Made by a program: the position numbers and the translations under genes | DNA from: Chryseobacterium sp. BGARF1 | GTDB taxonomy: Bacteria > Bacteroidota > Bacteroidia > Flavobacteriales > Weeksellaceae | Direction of reading: 5' to 3' | NCBI RefSeq assembly: GCF_001677955.1 | Contig: NZ_LELA01000090.1 | Span: forward strand, 1-64,000 | Length of the DNA: 64,000 nt | In this document: piece by piece, positions 25,275 to 34,253 of the stretch | How the letters are laid out: each line of letters opens with the position of its first letter | Numbering within the stretch: position 1 is the stretch's first letter | The notes under the pieces: model-generated | Told to the model about the DNA's origin: nothing | The model's input: the letters and a program-made list of their open reading frames with translations, nothing else | Database searches by the model: none

Positions 25275-27970
25275 AATTTTTAAACAAAATAATCGATGAA
25301 TTATTAATTCAAAACACTGATTTATCGCAATTCAATATTGTTCTTCCCGGTAAAAGACCCATCGTTTTTATACGTCAGATTTTAGAAGAAAATAATTACT
25401 CAGGATTTCTTCCCAATTTTTATACAATTGAGGAGCTGATTATCAATATTGTAGACCATCAGACAATCCAGGGAATCTCTCTATGGCTTTTTGCATTTGA
25501 TGTTTATAAAGGTTTAAATCTTATTCCAAACGACGATTTTTCTGAGTTTTTAAAATGGTTTCCTACTTTGCAGAAAGATTGGGATGATATTTTAAAATTT
25601 TCCGATTCCGATGAAGCCGTTTTGCAATATATGTTTGATGAAGAACGTATTAAAGAATGGGCACAGGATTTAGGTGACGAAGATGAAGTTCCAAGAAAGA
25701 AATTCCTGAATTTCTGGAGGAATATGAATGTCTTTCTTCCTGTATTAAAAGAAAAATTACGAGAAAAAAATTGGGCAACTCCGGGAATGATCCACGAGTC
25801 TGCCAAAGCAAAAATAGGAGAGTTTGCAAAAAACAATACCGAAAATTTTGTTTTCTGTGGTTTTAATGCATTTACTCCGGTTGAAGAAAAACTCGTGAGA
25901 GGTCTTCTGCAATGGAATAAAGCGCAATGTTTTTTTCAGGGAGACAAATATTATTTTGATGACGAAAGACAGGAAGCTGGAAAGTTTCTCAGAAGTCATA
26001 AAATGTGGAAAGAATTTGATGATGACAGAGCTTTCAATTGGATTGAGGACGATTTTAACCAGCCTAAAAACATAAAAGTCTACGAAGTTTCAGGTAATGT
26101 AACGCAAACCAAGATTCTACCTGAATTATTTAAAAATATTAATAATAAAACATACACGAATACCGCTGTTGTTTTGCTTGATGAAAACCTTCTTCCTGCA
26201 AGTCTGGATGTAATGCATGAAGTTGAAAACCTAAATATTACGATGGGATTTCCGCTGAAGAATCTTTCTTTTTCTAATGCGGTGAAGCAACTTTTTTATC
26301 TTCAAAAACAGCTTGAAAAAAGCAAAACCTCTTATTACTACCGTGATGTTTATCCTATTCTTGAAGAACTTCCGAAATCTGCAGAAGATGAAAAAATTAT
26401 CAGTGATTTTAAATCTAAAATAGAAGAAAGAAACATTGTTTATATTTCACAAAAGCTTTTAAAAGAACTTCTGGAAAATCTTTCCTATTTTAATTTGCTT
26501 CAAAAAGCAAAATCCTGTTATCAGTTTTTAGATGATTTAATTGATTTTTGCAAGAGAATAAAGTGGTTACAGTTGGATGATATTCAATATGAAAACGTTT
26601 CTCATTTTGAAAACGCATTCAGGATTATCAAAAATCAAATCACTCCTTATGGTTTTAGAATCAAGATGGACACGCTTGAAGTTCTCATCAACCAACATAT
26701 CAATTCAGAAAGTATCGATTTTCAGGGTGAACCGCTAAAAGGTCTTCAGGTAATGGGACTTTTGGAAACCCGTCTATTAAATTTTGAGAACGTAATTCTA
26801 TTATCGGTTAATGAAGGAAAATTACCACTTGGAAACTCGCAAAACACCTATATTCCTTTTGATATCAGAAGATATTTTGACCTGCATACTTTCCTTGAAA
26901 ACGACAGTATTTATGCCTATCATTTCTATCGTTTAATTCAGGATGCGCAGAATGTACATTTGCTTTTTAATGCTTTAAGTTCGGGAGTGAATACCGGAGA
27001 AAAGAGCCGGTTTATTACTCAGATCGAAATGGAAAGCTCCCATCACATCGAGCATGTTATTGTCGAGAATTCTTCAGAGCCAATTTTAAATCAGCCCATC
27101 GAAGTTTTTAAAACGGATATTGTTCAACAGCAGCTTTTAAAGTGGAAAGATAAAGTTTCGGCTTCCCATTTAACGAGTTACCTCTATAATCCGATTGATT
27201 TTTATCTTTCAAAAATTTTGAATACCTCTGAAGCAGACGAAATTGAAGAAGAATTATCAATTAGAAATTACGGTAATTTAGTTCATTATACGCTTCAAGA
27301 AGTTTATGAAGTATTGAAAGGTAAAGTTTTAAAATTAAATGATTTACAAAATTCAATTAAACGGATAGATGAATTTATCACTATTGCTATTGAGAAACTA
27401 AAACATCAGCCTGAATTTTATGACAAAGGGATGAATTATATTCACAAAGCCATTGCTAAAAAAGTAATTGAAAATATTCTTAATTACGATTTGGAGTTGA
27501 TAAAAGCAGGCAATTCTTTAGAGATAATTGACATTGAAAGAAGGTTTGAAAGCGTAGATTTTTACCTGAATGAAGATAAAACGGATAAGGTTTCTTTCTT
27601 TGGTTTTATTGACCGAATCGATAAGCTAAACGGAACGATTAGGATTATCGATTATAAAACTGCAAAAACGAAAAATCTTACGGTAAAAATTGATGAATTA
27701 AACAAGTCAGACTATTTCCAAAACAGTGACAGAAAACAGGCGATGCAGCTTTGTTTATATCAATATGTAATTCAAAGTTTACCAGAGTTTTGGGGATTTC
27801 CAATAGAAACCGGGATTTGGAGCTTTGCTGATGCTAAAAAAGGGGTCGTATCGCTGGAATTTGCTTTGGGAAGTCTTGATGAAGCAATGATCTCTATTCA
27901 AAATTTAATACATGAAATTCTGAATCCGGAAATTAGTTTTCTTGAAAATGTGAAAAATTATAATTATTAA
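25271..27970 (+). CDS. AddB-like PD-(D/E)XK nuclease of a RecB/AddAB-type recombination pathway
   Basis: 899 residues. The N terminus (NIVLPGKRPIVFIRQIL) resembles the inactivated helicase half of AddB-like proteins. The C-terminal ~280 residues form a PD-(D/E)XK nuclease: conserved His in GNLVHYTLQEVYE, and GFIDRIDKLNG followed by IRIIDYKTAK (Asp and Lys of the active site). Such Bacteroidota proteins pair with a UvrD-like helicase-nuclease that is not in this window. The only workable start is TTG at 25271, overlapping the upstream stop as TTGA; the first in-frame ATG is about 120 codons in. Confidence 0.82.
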   Translation: MKFLNKIIDELLIQNTDLSQFNIVLPGKRPIVFIRQILEENNYSGFLPNFYTIEELIINIVDHQTIQGISLWLFAFDVYKGLNLIPNDDFSEFLKWFPTLQKDWDDILKFSDSDEAVLQYMFDEERIKEWAQDLGDEDEVPRKKFLNFWRNMNVFLPVLKEKLREKNWATPGMIHESAKAKIGEFAKNNTENFVFCGFNAFTPVEEKLVRGLLQWNKAQCFFQGDKYYFDDERQEAGKFLRSHKMWKEFDDDRAFNWIEDDFNQPKNIKVYEVSGNVTQTKILPELFKNINNKTYTNTAVVLLDENLLPASLDVMHEVENLNITMGFPLKNLSFSNAVKQLFYLQKQLEKSKTSYYYRDVYPILEELPKSAEDEKIISDFKSKIEERNIVYISQKLLKELLENLSYFNLLQKAKSCYQFLDDLIDFCKRIKWLQLDDIQYENVSHFENAFRIIKNQITPYGFRIKMDTLEVLINQHINSESIDFQGEPLKGLQVMGLLETRLLNFENVILLSVNEGKLPLGNSQNTYIPFDIRRYFDLHTFLENDSIYAYHFYRLIQDAQNVHLLFNALSSGVNTGEKSRFITQIEMESSHHIEHVIVENSSEPILNQPIEVFKTDIVQQQLLKWKDKVSASHLTSYLYNPIDFYLSKILNTSEADEIEEELSIRNYGNLVHYTLQEVYEVLKGKVLKLNDLQNSIKRIDEFITIAIEKLKHQPEFYDKGMNYIHKAIAKKVIENILNYDLELIKAGNSLEIIDIERRFESVDFYLNEDKTDKVSFFGFIDRIDKLNGTIRIIDYKTAKTKNLTVKIDELNKSDYFQNSDRKQAMQLCLYQYVIQSLPEFWGFPIETGIWSFADAKKGVVSLEFALGSLDEAMISIQNLIHEILNPEISFLENVKNYNY

Positions 27971-28015
27971 TTTGACCAAAGCTAATAGATTGGAAAAATT
28001 AATTTTAGAAGTATA

Positions 28016-28056
28016 AAAACCTCACAGGTCTTTAAAAATCTGTGAGGTTTTAAAAA
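28016..28056. terminator. Bidirectional terminator
   Basis: Perfect stem AAAACCTCACAG / CTGTGAGGTTTT with A/T-rich flanks between the convergent nuclease (stop 27970) and acyl-CoA dehydrogenase (stop 28070) genes. Confidence 0.85.
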
Positions 28057-28069
28057 TATTATTTTTAGC

Positions 28070-29248
28070 CTAAAAAGCGTTAATTCCTGTAATATCAAGG
28101 CCTGTGATCAACAAGTGAACATCGTGTGTTCCTTCGTAAGTAATTACCGATTCTAGGTTTGCAGCGTGACGCATCATAGGAAATTCTCCCATAATTCCCA
28201 TGCCGCCAAGAATTTGTCGTGATTCTCTTGCAATATCGATTGCCATTTTTACGTTATTCCTTTTCGCCATAGAAATCTGAGCCGGACTTGCTTTGTGGTC
28301 GTTTTTTAAATTCCCCAACTGTAGACAAAGTAATTGAGCCTTAGTAATTTCTGTTAGAAATTCTGCTAATTTTTTCTGTTGCAACTGGAATCCACCGATT
28401 GGTTTTCCGAACTGTTTTCTTTCTTTAGAATATTGAACAGCCGTACAGTAACAATCGATTGCTGCACCAATCACACCCCAAGAAATTCCGTATCTCGCAG
28501 AATTTAAACAAGACAAAGGTCCTTTTAATCCTGTAACATTTGGAAGTAAGTTCTCTTTAGGTACTTTCACGTCGTTAAACACCAACTCACCGGTTTTAGA
28601 TGCTCTTAGGCTCCACTTATTATGTGTTTCAGGAGTGGTAAAACCTTCCATTCCTCTTTCAACGATCAATCCCTGTACCTTTCCTTCTTCATTTTTAGCC
28701 CAAATTACTGCGATATCGCACAAAGGAGAATTGGTGATCCACATTTTAGCGCCATTCAAAAGGTAATGATCTCCCATATCTTTAAAGTAGGTTTCCATAG
28801 AACTAGGGTCTGAACCGTGATTGGGCTCTGTAAGACCGAAAGATCCAATCATTTCACCAGACGCTAATTTTGGTAAGTATTTTCTTTTTTGCTCTTCAGA
28901 ACCAAATTCATTGATTGGAAACATCACCAAAGAACTTTGCACAGATGCTGCAGAACGTACCGCAGAATCTCCTCTTTCCAATTCCTGCATAATCAAACCG
29001 TAAGAAATCTGATCAAGACCAGAACCACCGTATTCTTCAGGGATGTAAGGTCCTAAAGCACCAATTTTCCCCAATTCTCTCATTAAATTTGGTAAATCGG
29101 TGTGATTTTGAGCTGCCTGATCAATATTTGGCATTACAAAGCTTTCAACCCAATCTCTTACAGATTGACGAATAAGCTTGTGTTCTTCGGTAAGTAAAGC
29201 ATCAATTCCATAATAATCAGGGATGCTTGTAAGAGGATAATATGACAT
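28070..29248 (-). CDS. Acyl-CoA dehydrogenase, glutaryl-CoA dehydrogenase-like
   Basis: 392 residues, FAD flavoprotein. Features: IPEEYGGSGLDQISYGLIM, GSFGLTEPNHGSDPSSM, WITNSPLCDIAVIWAK, GGMGIMGEF, and the catalytic Glu in VITYEGTHDVHLLITG near the C terminus. The TEPNHGSDP and TYEGTHDVH motifs are those of the glutaryl-CoA dehydrogenase branch, so it may oxidise and decarboxylate glutaryl-CoA in lysine or tryptophan breakdown; other short-chain substrates are possible. It is monocistronic with a terminator on its 3' side. Confidence 0.8.
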   Translation of the reverse strand: MSYYPLTSIPDYYGIDALLTEEHKLIRQSVRDWVESFVMPNIDQAAQNHTDLPNLMRELGKIGALGPYIPEEYGGSGLDQISYGLIMQELERGDSAVRSAASVQSSLVMFPINEFGSEEQKRKYLPKLASGEMIGSFGLTEPNHGSDPSSMETYFKDMGDHYLLNGAKMWITNSPLCDIAVIWAKNEEGKVQGLIVERGMEGFTTPETHNKWSLRASKTGELVFNDVKVPKENLLPNVTGLKGPLSCLNSARYGISWGVIGAAIDCYCTAVQYSKERKQFGKPIGGFQLQQKKLAEFLTEITKAQLLCLQLGNLKNDHKASPAQISMAKRNNVKMAIDIARESRQILGGMGIMGEFPMMRHAANLESVITYEGTHDVHLLITGLDITGINAF

Positions 29249-29320
29249 GTAATTTAATTTCTCTAAAAATAAGATTTTTTCGGAATGCTGAAAAGAAAAC
29301 TTCTTTAAAGAGAAAAAAAA

Positions 29321-30061
29321 CTATTTTTTGATGAATTTATAGAGATAAGGTGCTTTATTTGCTGACCCATCGAATAATTTCTCCATTCTTTCCAAAGAAT
29401 TAGTACTTAATATTTTACGTTGGAAGTTATTTCGTCTGAATTTTTCACCCAAAATGGTTTCATACAACGACTGTAAATCTTTCATCGTAAATTTTTCAGG
29501 CAATAAATTACTTGCTGCAACTTGAGTATCGATATTTTTTCGCAGATATTCTAATCCTTCAGCAATTACTCTGTCGTGATCAAATGCCATTTGTGGAAGT
29601 TTATTTACTTCAAACCATGCGCAAGATTCGTTAAAAGCATCGGGAAAAGTATTTGCCATCGTAAAATCAATCAGACTACAGTATCCAACTGTGATAAATC
29701 TTTGTAAAATCCAGTGATCTTTAGGAACATCTAAACCTTTATTATTGATTAATGTTTTGTGAACATTATTTTCCGTTCTGTTCAGTCTTCCAAAAGTATG
29801 AAACTGCTCTAAAAATAAACCTTTAAGATGTGTTCTTTCATACAAAACACGATCTGCCGCTTCTCTTAAATCTTCATCTATAAAAACAAAACCACCGGGA
29901 AGAGAATACAAATTAAGATCGTGGTATTTTAATAGTAAGACTTTCAGGATATTATCATGAAACCCAAAAATAGTGCAGTCAACCGACACATTGGGTATAA
30001 GGTCTTTGCTATCAATAAGTTCTTTTAAAGTTTCTATGTTTTTATTGTGATCAGTTTTCAT
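29321..30061 (-). CDS. NrtR-type regulator: Nudix domain plus winged helix, Nudix box non-catalytic
   Basis: 246 residues. N-terminal Nudix-like domain (~25-160: VSVDCTIFGFHDNILKVLLL, SLPGGFVFIDEDL) and C-terminal winged helix (~170-246: LPEKFTMKDLQSLYETILGE, FRRNNFQRKIL). The Nudix box is degraded: where GxxxxxExxxxxxxREUxEExGU is expected it reads REAADRVLYERTHL, losing catalytic Glu and the final Gly. This matches sugar-responsive NrtR/AraR-type repressors. It lies just 22 bases downstream of the MFS gene and next to a beta-glucan locus, so it probably binds the GTCTCAAT sites there. Confidence 0.85.
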   Translation of the reverse strand: MKTDHNKNIETLKELIDSKDLIPNVSVDCTIFGFHDNILKVLLLKYHDLNLYSLPGGFVFIDEDLREAADRVLYERTHLKGLFLEQFHTFGRLNRTENNVHKTLINNKGLDVPKDHWILQRFITVGYCSLIDFTMANTFPDAFNESCAWFEVNKLPQMAFDHDRVIAEGLEYLRKNIDTQVAASNLLPEKFTMKDLQSLYETILGEKFRRNNFQRKILSTNSLERMEKLFDGSANKAPYLYKFIKK

Positions 30062-30083
30062 GCGGTAAAAATAAAATTATTTT

Positions 30084-31268
30084 TTAAATTTTATTAGAGC
30101 TAAGTTTAAAATAAGAATATGCTAAAACAGAAACCATAATTACAGCTCCCAGAATATACAGAGAATAATAGGTAAGCATCTGATTTTTAAATAATATTGA
30201 AATTGAAATCGAATTGATTGAGCTGCTTATTGAAGATACACTTACTATTAAAGAAGTAAAAGCATTGATTTTATCCTTGTCAATTTTTGCAATCATTTTT
30301 GAGTTAATCACCGGATAGAGTGGTGCGAGAAACAAACCGATGACTGGAAAAAGGAATAATAAAATCTTCGCATTTTCACTAAAATAAAACTGAATTCCTG
30401 AAATGATAACCAACAAAAATATAATCATCATTACACAAATCATAAAATATTTTGATAGCGGAAATCGCTGAATAATCTTTGATGTAATCGTTCTACCCGT
30501 GTAAGAAAAAAGCGCCAAAAATGAGGATGCCTGAAGTGCAAAGAAAGAATTAACTTTTAAATGATCTTTGTAAAATGCAGGAAGCCAGGAATTAAAACTC
30601 TGTTCGATAAAAATAATAAAAAAGCTTACTGCAAAAAAAAGGATAAATGTTGTTTTACCAAATCCTGATAAATCAGGGAAGATTCTCGTGCTTTTGTTTT
30701 CCGGTTCAGCAATTTTAATTTTCGAAAAAAGATAAACGGTAAAAAAAGAAATCAGAGAAATAGACATAAAACCAAACTTCCAATATTCACCAAATTGACT
30801 GGAAATCAACCATCCAAAACCGGTATTAACTGTAAAAATACCGATCATAAAAGAAGCTTCAACGCTATTCATAGTTTTAGCTAATGACTTTTCTTCGGTC
30901 ATATTATTCCGGATAATACCGTAAACACATATTTTTCCTATCGCAAAACAGGTTCCGATGATTGCAAACCATAATTTGAAAAACCAAAATACTTCAACAA
31001 ACGGTAAAAACAGCGAACAGGTTCCTACAATCATCAAAGCAAATATCAATGATTTTTTTGTTCCAAATCTGCTGATAAAATTAACGGCAAAAAGTGAGAA
31101 TATTGCAATCGGTAAATCTTTGAATGACTCTAAAAAACCAAGCTTATCATAGGTGATTTTCTGCTCAGAAAGCTGAAGAATAACAATCCCCATACAATTT
31201 AAAACCATTGAAAAAACAAGGAAAGTAAGTTTCAGCGGAAGTGAAATATTTGGTTGCTTAGCGGTCAT
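30084..31268 (-). CDS. MFS transporter of the polysaccharide utilisation locus
   Basis: 394 residues, 12 hydrophobic segments, with no signal peptide. The N-terminal half shows the MFS cytosolic loop FISRFGTKKSLIFALM (residues ~60-80). It is divergent from the susC gene and co-directional with the Nudix regulator, from which it is separated by only 22 bases. A likely role is inner-membrane uptake of glucose or short glucan products released by the neighbouring glycosidases. The substrate is inferred from context only. Confidence 0.8.
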   Translation of the reverse strand: MTAKQPNISLPLKLTFLVFSMVLNCMGIVILQLSEQKITYDKLGFLESFKDLPIAIFSLFAVNFISRFGTKKSLIFALMIVGTCSLFLPFVEVFWFFKLWFAIIGTCFAIGKICVYGIIRNNMTEEKSLAKTMNSVEASFMIGIFTVNTGFGWLISSQFGEYWKFGFMSISLISFFTVYLFSKIKIAEPENKSTRIFPDLSGFGKTTFILFFAVSFFIIFIEQSFNSWLPAFYKDHLKVNSFFALQASSFLALFSYTGRTITSKIIQRFPLSKYFMICVMMIIFLLVIISGIQFYFSENAKILLFLFPVIGLFLAPLYPVINSKMIAKIDKDKINAFTSLIVSVSSISSSINSISISILFKNQMLTYYSLYILGAVIMVSVLAYSYFKLSSNKI

Positions 31269-31285
31269 TTTGGGAATTTATATTA

Positions 31286-31299
31286 GTCTCAATTTAACA
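31286..31299. promoter_or_regulatory. Candidate regulator site GTCTCAATTT (MFS promoter side)
   Basis: GTCTCAATTTAACA lies 18 bases upstream of the MFS start codon. It shares GTCTCAATTT exactly with the palindrome in front of susC and is a degenerate version of it (four of six bases of the right half match). Confidence 0.45.
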
Positions 31300-31414
31300 A
31301 ATAATCAAGTATTTATTAAAAATTAACAGCCTTTGATTGCCCAAAAATACTGGAAATATTAAAATAATTATTAAATAAATGTTAATTAATGGAAAAAAAA
31401 ATATATTTTTATTG

Positions 31415-31427
31415 TCTCAATTTGAGA
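31415..31427. promoter_or_regulatory. Candidate Nudix-regulator operator, perfect palindrome TCTCAA-T-TTGAGA
   Basis: A perfect 13-base inverted repeat with one central base, ending 20 bases before the susC ATG. The extended left half GTCTCAAT recurs in front of the MFS gene (31286) and, inverted, in front of the GH16 gene (39656). Its place close to the start suggests repression by blocking RNA polymerase. Confidence 0.55.
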
Positions 31428-31447
31428 ATTAAAAAACTTAACTGTAT

Positions 31448-34243
31448 ATGGATGTAAAAATATCAAGAAGCTTAGGGATTATTGCCGCACTTTATTTTAC
31501 GGCAAATTTCAATGCACAGACTACGCCGCGCGATACTGTTTCAAAAGAGCAGAAGATAGAGGAAGTAGTAGTTATTGGTTATGGTTCAGTAAAAAAATCA
31601 AACCTTACGAGTGCGGTATCTACAGTGAAAGCTGATGCTTTTGCCGATAGACCAATAACAAATGTTGCTCAAGCTTTACAAGGTAACGCGGCAGGAGTAA
31701 ATGTAGTTCAACCTTCAGGTAAACCTGGCGCAGCATTAGACGTGAAAATTAGAGGGAATACATCTATTACATCGAGTACATCTCCTTTATATGTTGTAGA
31801 TGGAATTCAGACAACAGACATTAGCGGTATCAATACAGATGATATTGTAGAAATGAGTATATTAAAAGATGCAACATCTACAGCAATATATGGTATAAAT
31901 GGTTCAAGTGGAGTTGTTCTCATAACTACAAAAAGAGGTAAAAGTAATAAGCCTCAGTTAGGTTTTAATGCATATTGGGGCTTCTCAAAGAAGGTGAATA
32001 ATATTAATATATTGAATCTGGATCAATATAAATCTTTAATGAGTGAGATTAACCCTGCAGATCTTGCCACAATCAATAATCCAATGTATGCTGGTATCAA
32101 CACGAATTGGGAAGATAAAGTGTATCAGAATGGGTTTGATCAAAACTATAACGTAAATTATTCTTTTGGCAATGAAAATGTAAAGGCTTATACTTCGTTA
32201 GGATATCAAGGAACAGATGGAATCATTACACCATCTAGGTTTGATCGATATTCTTTTAAAGTAAATTTGGATGCAAATATTGCAAAATGGTTAAAATTCA
32301 ATACAAGTCTAAATTATATAAAAACAGATTTATCAAGTACTTCAGATAATCTGAGCACAGCAAGAGGAGGAATTGTTTTGGCAGCTCTTAATACCCCTTC
32401 TTTTTTACCAATTTATGGTTCTGAAGTTAATAACATTCCTACTAATACTGATGGCAGTATAAAAGATGGATATAAACCTGGGCAATTTGCTCCAAATCCA
32501 CTTCAGTCTTCATGGGAAAATCCTGTAGCTTATCAGTCGAGAATAGATGAAACCTATAATAATCGATTTATGAGTAATTTTGGTTTTGATGTTACCTTAG
32601 CAAAAAATTTAGTTTTCAAACCCAGCGTATCTTTAGATGTAGTGGATACTAAAAGAATGAATTTTGTAAATGGTTACCAAACTAATTATGGAAGACAAGA
32701 ACAAGGTACGGGTAGCCTGAATAGAAGTACATGGCAAAATATTTTATATGAAGGCACATTAAATTATAATTTCAAGTCTGGAGCTAATGATTTACAATTA
32801 TTATTAGGAGGAAATGTAAGAGACGGAAAATATATTAATAATAGCCAATGGGGGAAAATGTTTCCTGAAGACACTAATGAATTCGTTTATGAATTAGCGA
32901 AACAGCCTCACTATAACTATACTTCTACAGATTTAAGAGAAATTTCAGGTTTTTTACGAGCGATCTATACTTTTAACAATAAGTACACAGTAATGGGAAT
33001 AATGAAAGCACAATCGTCATCTGCACTATCTAAAGATAACAGATGGGGATACTTTCCTGGACTTTCCGCTGGTTGGGTGATTTCTAATGAAAATTTTCTT
33101 AAAGACAATTCATATATAAGCTATTTGAAATTGAGAGGAGGATGGGGAAAAGCGGGTAATGCATCAGGAATTAGCGCTTATTCCGCATATTACCTTCAAA
33201 GACTTTCGGAATTAGGATATAATGAAGATGGAACTCCAAAAGGTTCATGGAGCCCTTATCAGTTTAGTAATACTGATTTAACGTGGGAAACTACAACAGA
33301 TAGTAATATTGGATTAGATGCTAATTTCCTCAATAATCGTATCAAATTTACGGCGGATATTTATAAAAGAGATACAAAGAATTTAATAATGGGCATTGTC
33401 TTTCCAATCGCAACATATAGTTACAATACAAACGTTGGTTCTGTGGAAAATAGAGGTCTTGAACTTTCTTTGAATACTGCTAATATTAAAACTGCAAATT
33501 TTAGTTGGAATACAAGCTTTAATATTTCTTTTACAAAAAATGAGATTCAATCAATCAATTACATTCCTGTATCCTATGCTGCATATAATGAGACTGTGGG
33601 AGAATATATTACAAGATTTGCTCCTGGAGTAGCGATAGGAAGTTTTTATGGTTATCAAGTACAAGGCGTAGATTCTACATTAGGAAATTTAACTTATAAA
33701 GATCTTAATGGAAATGGAGCTTTCGACGCTGGCGATCGTACTACAATAGGAAATCCAAACCCGAAGTATACTTTTGGCTTTACAAATCATTTTAATTATA
33801 AAGGATTATATTTAGATGTATTAATTACGGGATCACAAGGTGGTGATATATTCAATGCGTCAAGATTAGATTTAGAATTAATGAATGATTTTAAAAATCA
33901 ATCTACGATCGTATTAGATAGATGGAAAACACCGGGGCAAATTACTAATATACCTAAAGCTAAAGATCCCGAGTCATTACATATTTCTGATCGTTTTGTA
34001 GAAGACGGATCTTATATTAAGCTTAAAGCAGTAACATTAGGTTATAATTTTAAAAACTTATTTAAAGGTATTTCTAATGTTAATGTTTATGTCACAGGGC
34101 AAAATCTTCATACTTGGACTAAATATAGTGGTTTCGATCCTGAAGTCAATGCATATTCAGGATCTGCGGGAATTCTTGGTATCGACTATGGTACTTATCC
34201 TCAAGTTAGAACATTTATTATTGGTCTTAAAACAACTTTCTAA
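31448..34243 (+). CDS. susC: SusC/RagA-type TonB-dependent outer membrane transporter
   Basis: 931 residues. Signal peptide, then a TonB box-like segment (KIEEVVVIGYGSVKKSNLT), plug domain ~40-165 (ALQGNAAGVNVVQPSGKPG, IRGNTSIT, PLYVVDGIQ, ILKDATSTAIYGINGSSGVVLITTKRG) and a beta-barrel to the terminal aromatic residue F931. It takes up glycan oligosaccharides with its SusD partner. Unlike many SusC proteins it lacks the N-terminal carboxypeptidase-regulatory-like domain, so it is a short form. It is the first gene of the glucan operon, controlled by the palindrome at 31415. Confidence 0.95.
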   Translation: MDVKISRSLGIIAALYFTANFNAQTTPRDTVSKEQKIEEVVVIGYGSVKKSNLTSAVSTVKADAFADRPITNVAQALQGNAAGVNVVQPSGKPGAALDVKIRGNTSITSSTSPLYVVDGIQTTDISGINTDDIVEMSILKDATSTAIYGINGSSGVVLITTKRGKSNKPQLGFNAYWGFSKKVNNINILNLDQYKSLMSEINPADLATINNPMYAGINTNWEDKVYQNGFDQNYNVNYSFGNENVKAYTSLGYQGTDGIITPSRFDRYSFKVNLDANIAKWLKFNTSLNYIKTDLSSTSDNLSTARGGIVLAALNTPSFLPIYGSEVNNIPTNTDGSIKDGYKPGQFAPNPLQSSWENPVAYQSRIDETYNNRFMSNFGFDVTLAKNLVFKPSVSLDVVDTKRMNFVNGYQTNYGRQEQGTGSLNRSTWQNILYEGTLNYNFKSGANDLQLLLGGNVRDGKYINNSQWGKMFPEDTNEFVYELAKQPHYNYTSTDLREISGFLRAIYTFNNKYTVMGIMKAQSSSALSKDNRWGYFPGLSAGWVISNENFLKDNSYISYLKLRGGWGKAGNASGISAYSAYYLQRLSELGYNEDGTPKGSWSPYQFSNTDLTWETTTDSNIGLDANFLNNRIKFTADIYKRDTKNLIMGIVFPIATYSYNTNVGSVENRGLELSLNTANIKTANFSWNTSFNISFTKNEIQSINYIPVSYAAYNETVGEYITRFAPGVAIGSFYGYQVQGVDSTLGNLTYKDLNGNGAFDAGDRTTIGNPNPKYTFGFTNHFNYKGLYLDVLITGSQGGDIFNASRLDLELMNDFKNQSTIVLDRWKTPGQITNIPKAKDPESLHISDRFVEDGSYIKLKAVTLGYNFKNLFKGISNVNVYVTGQNLHTWTKYSGFDPEVNAYSGSAGILGIDYGTYPQVRTFIIGLKTTF

Positions 34244-34253
34244 ATTTAAAACA

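Noticed and set aside
34077..34253. Longer SusD reading starting inside susC
   Set aside because: It is a shadow frame of susC; the lipoprotein signal peptide starts at 34254.
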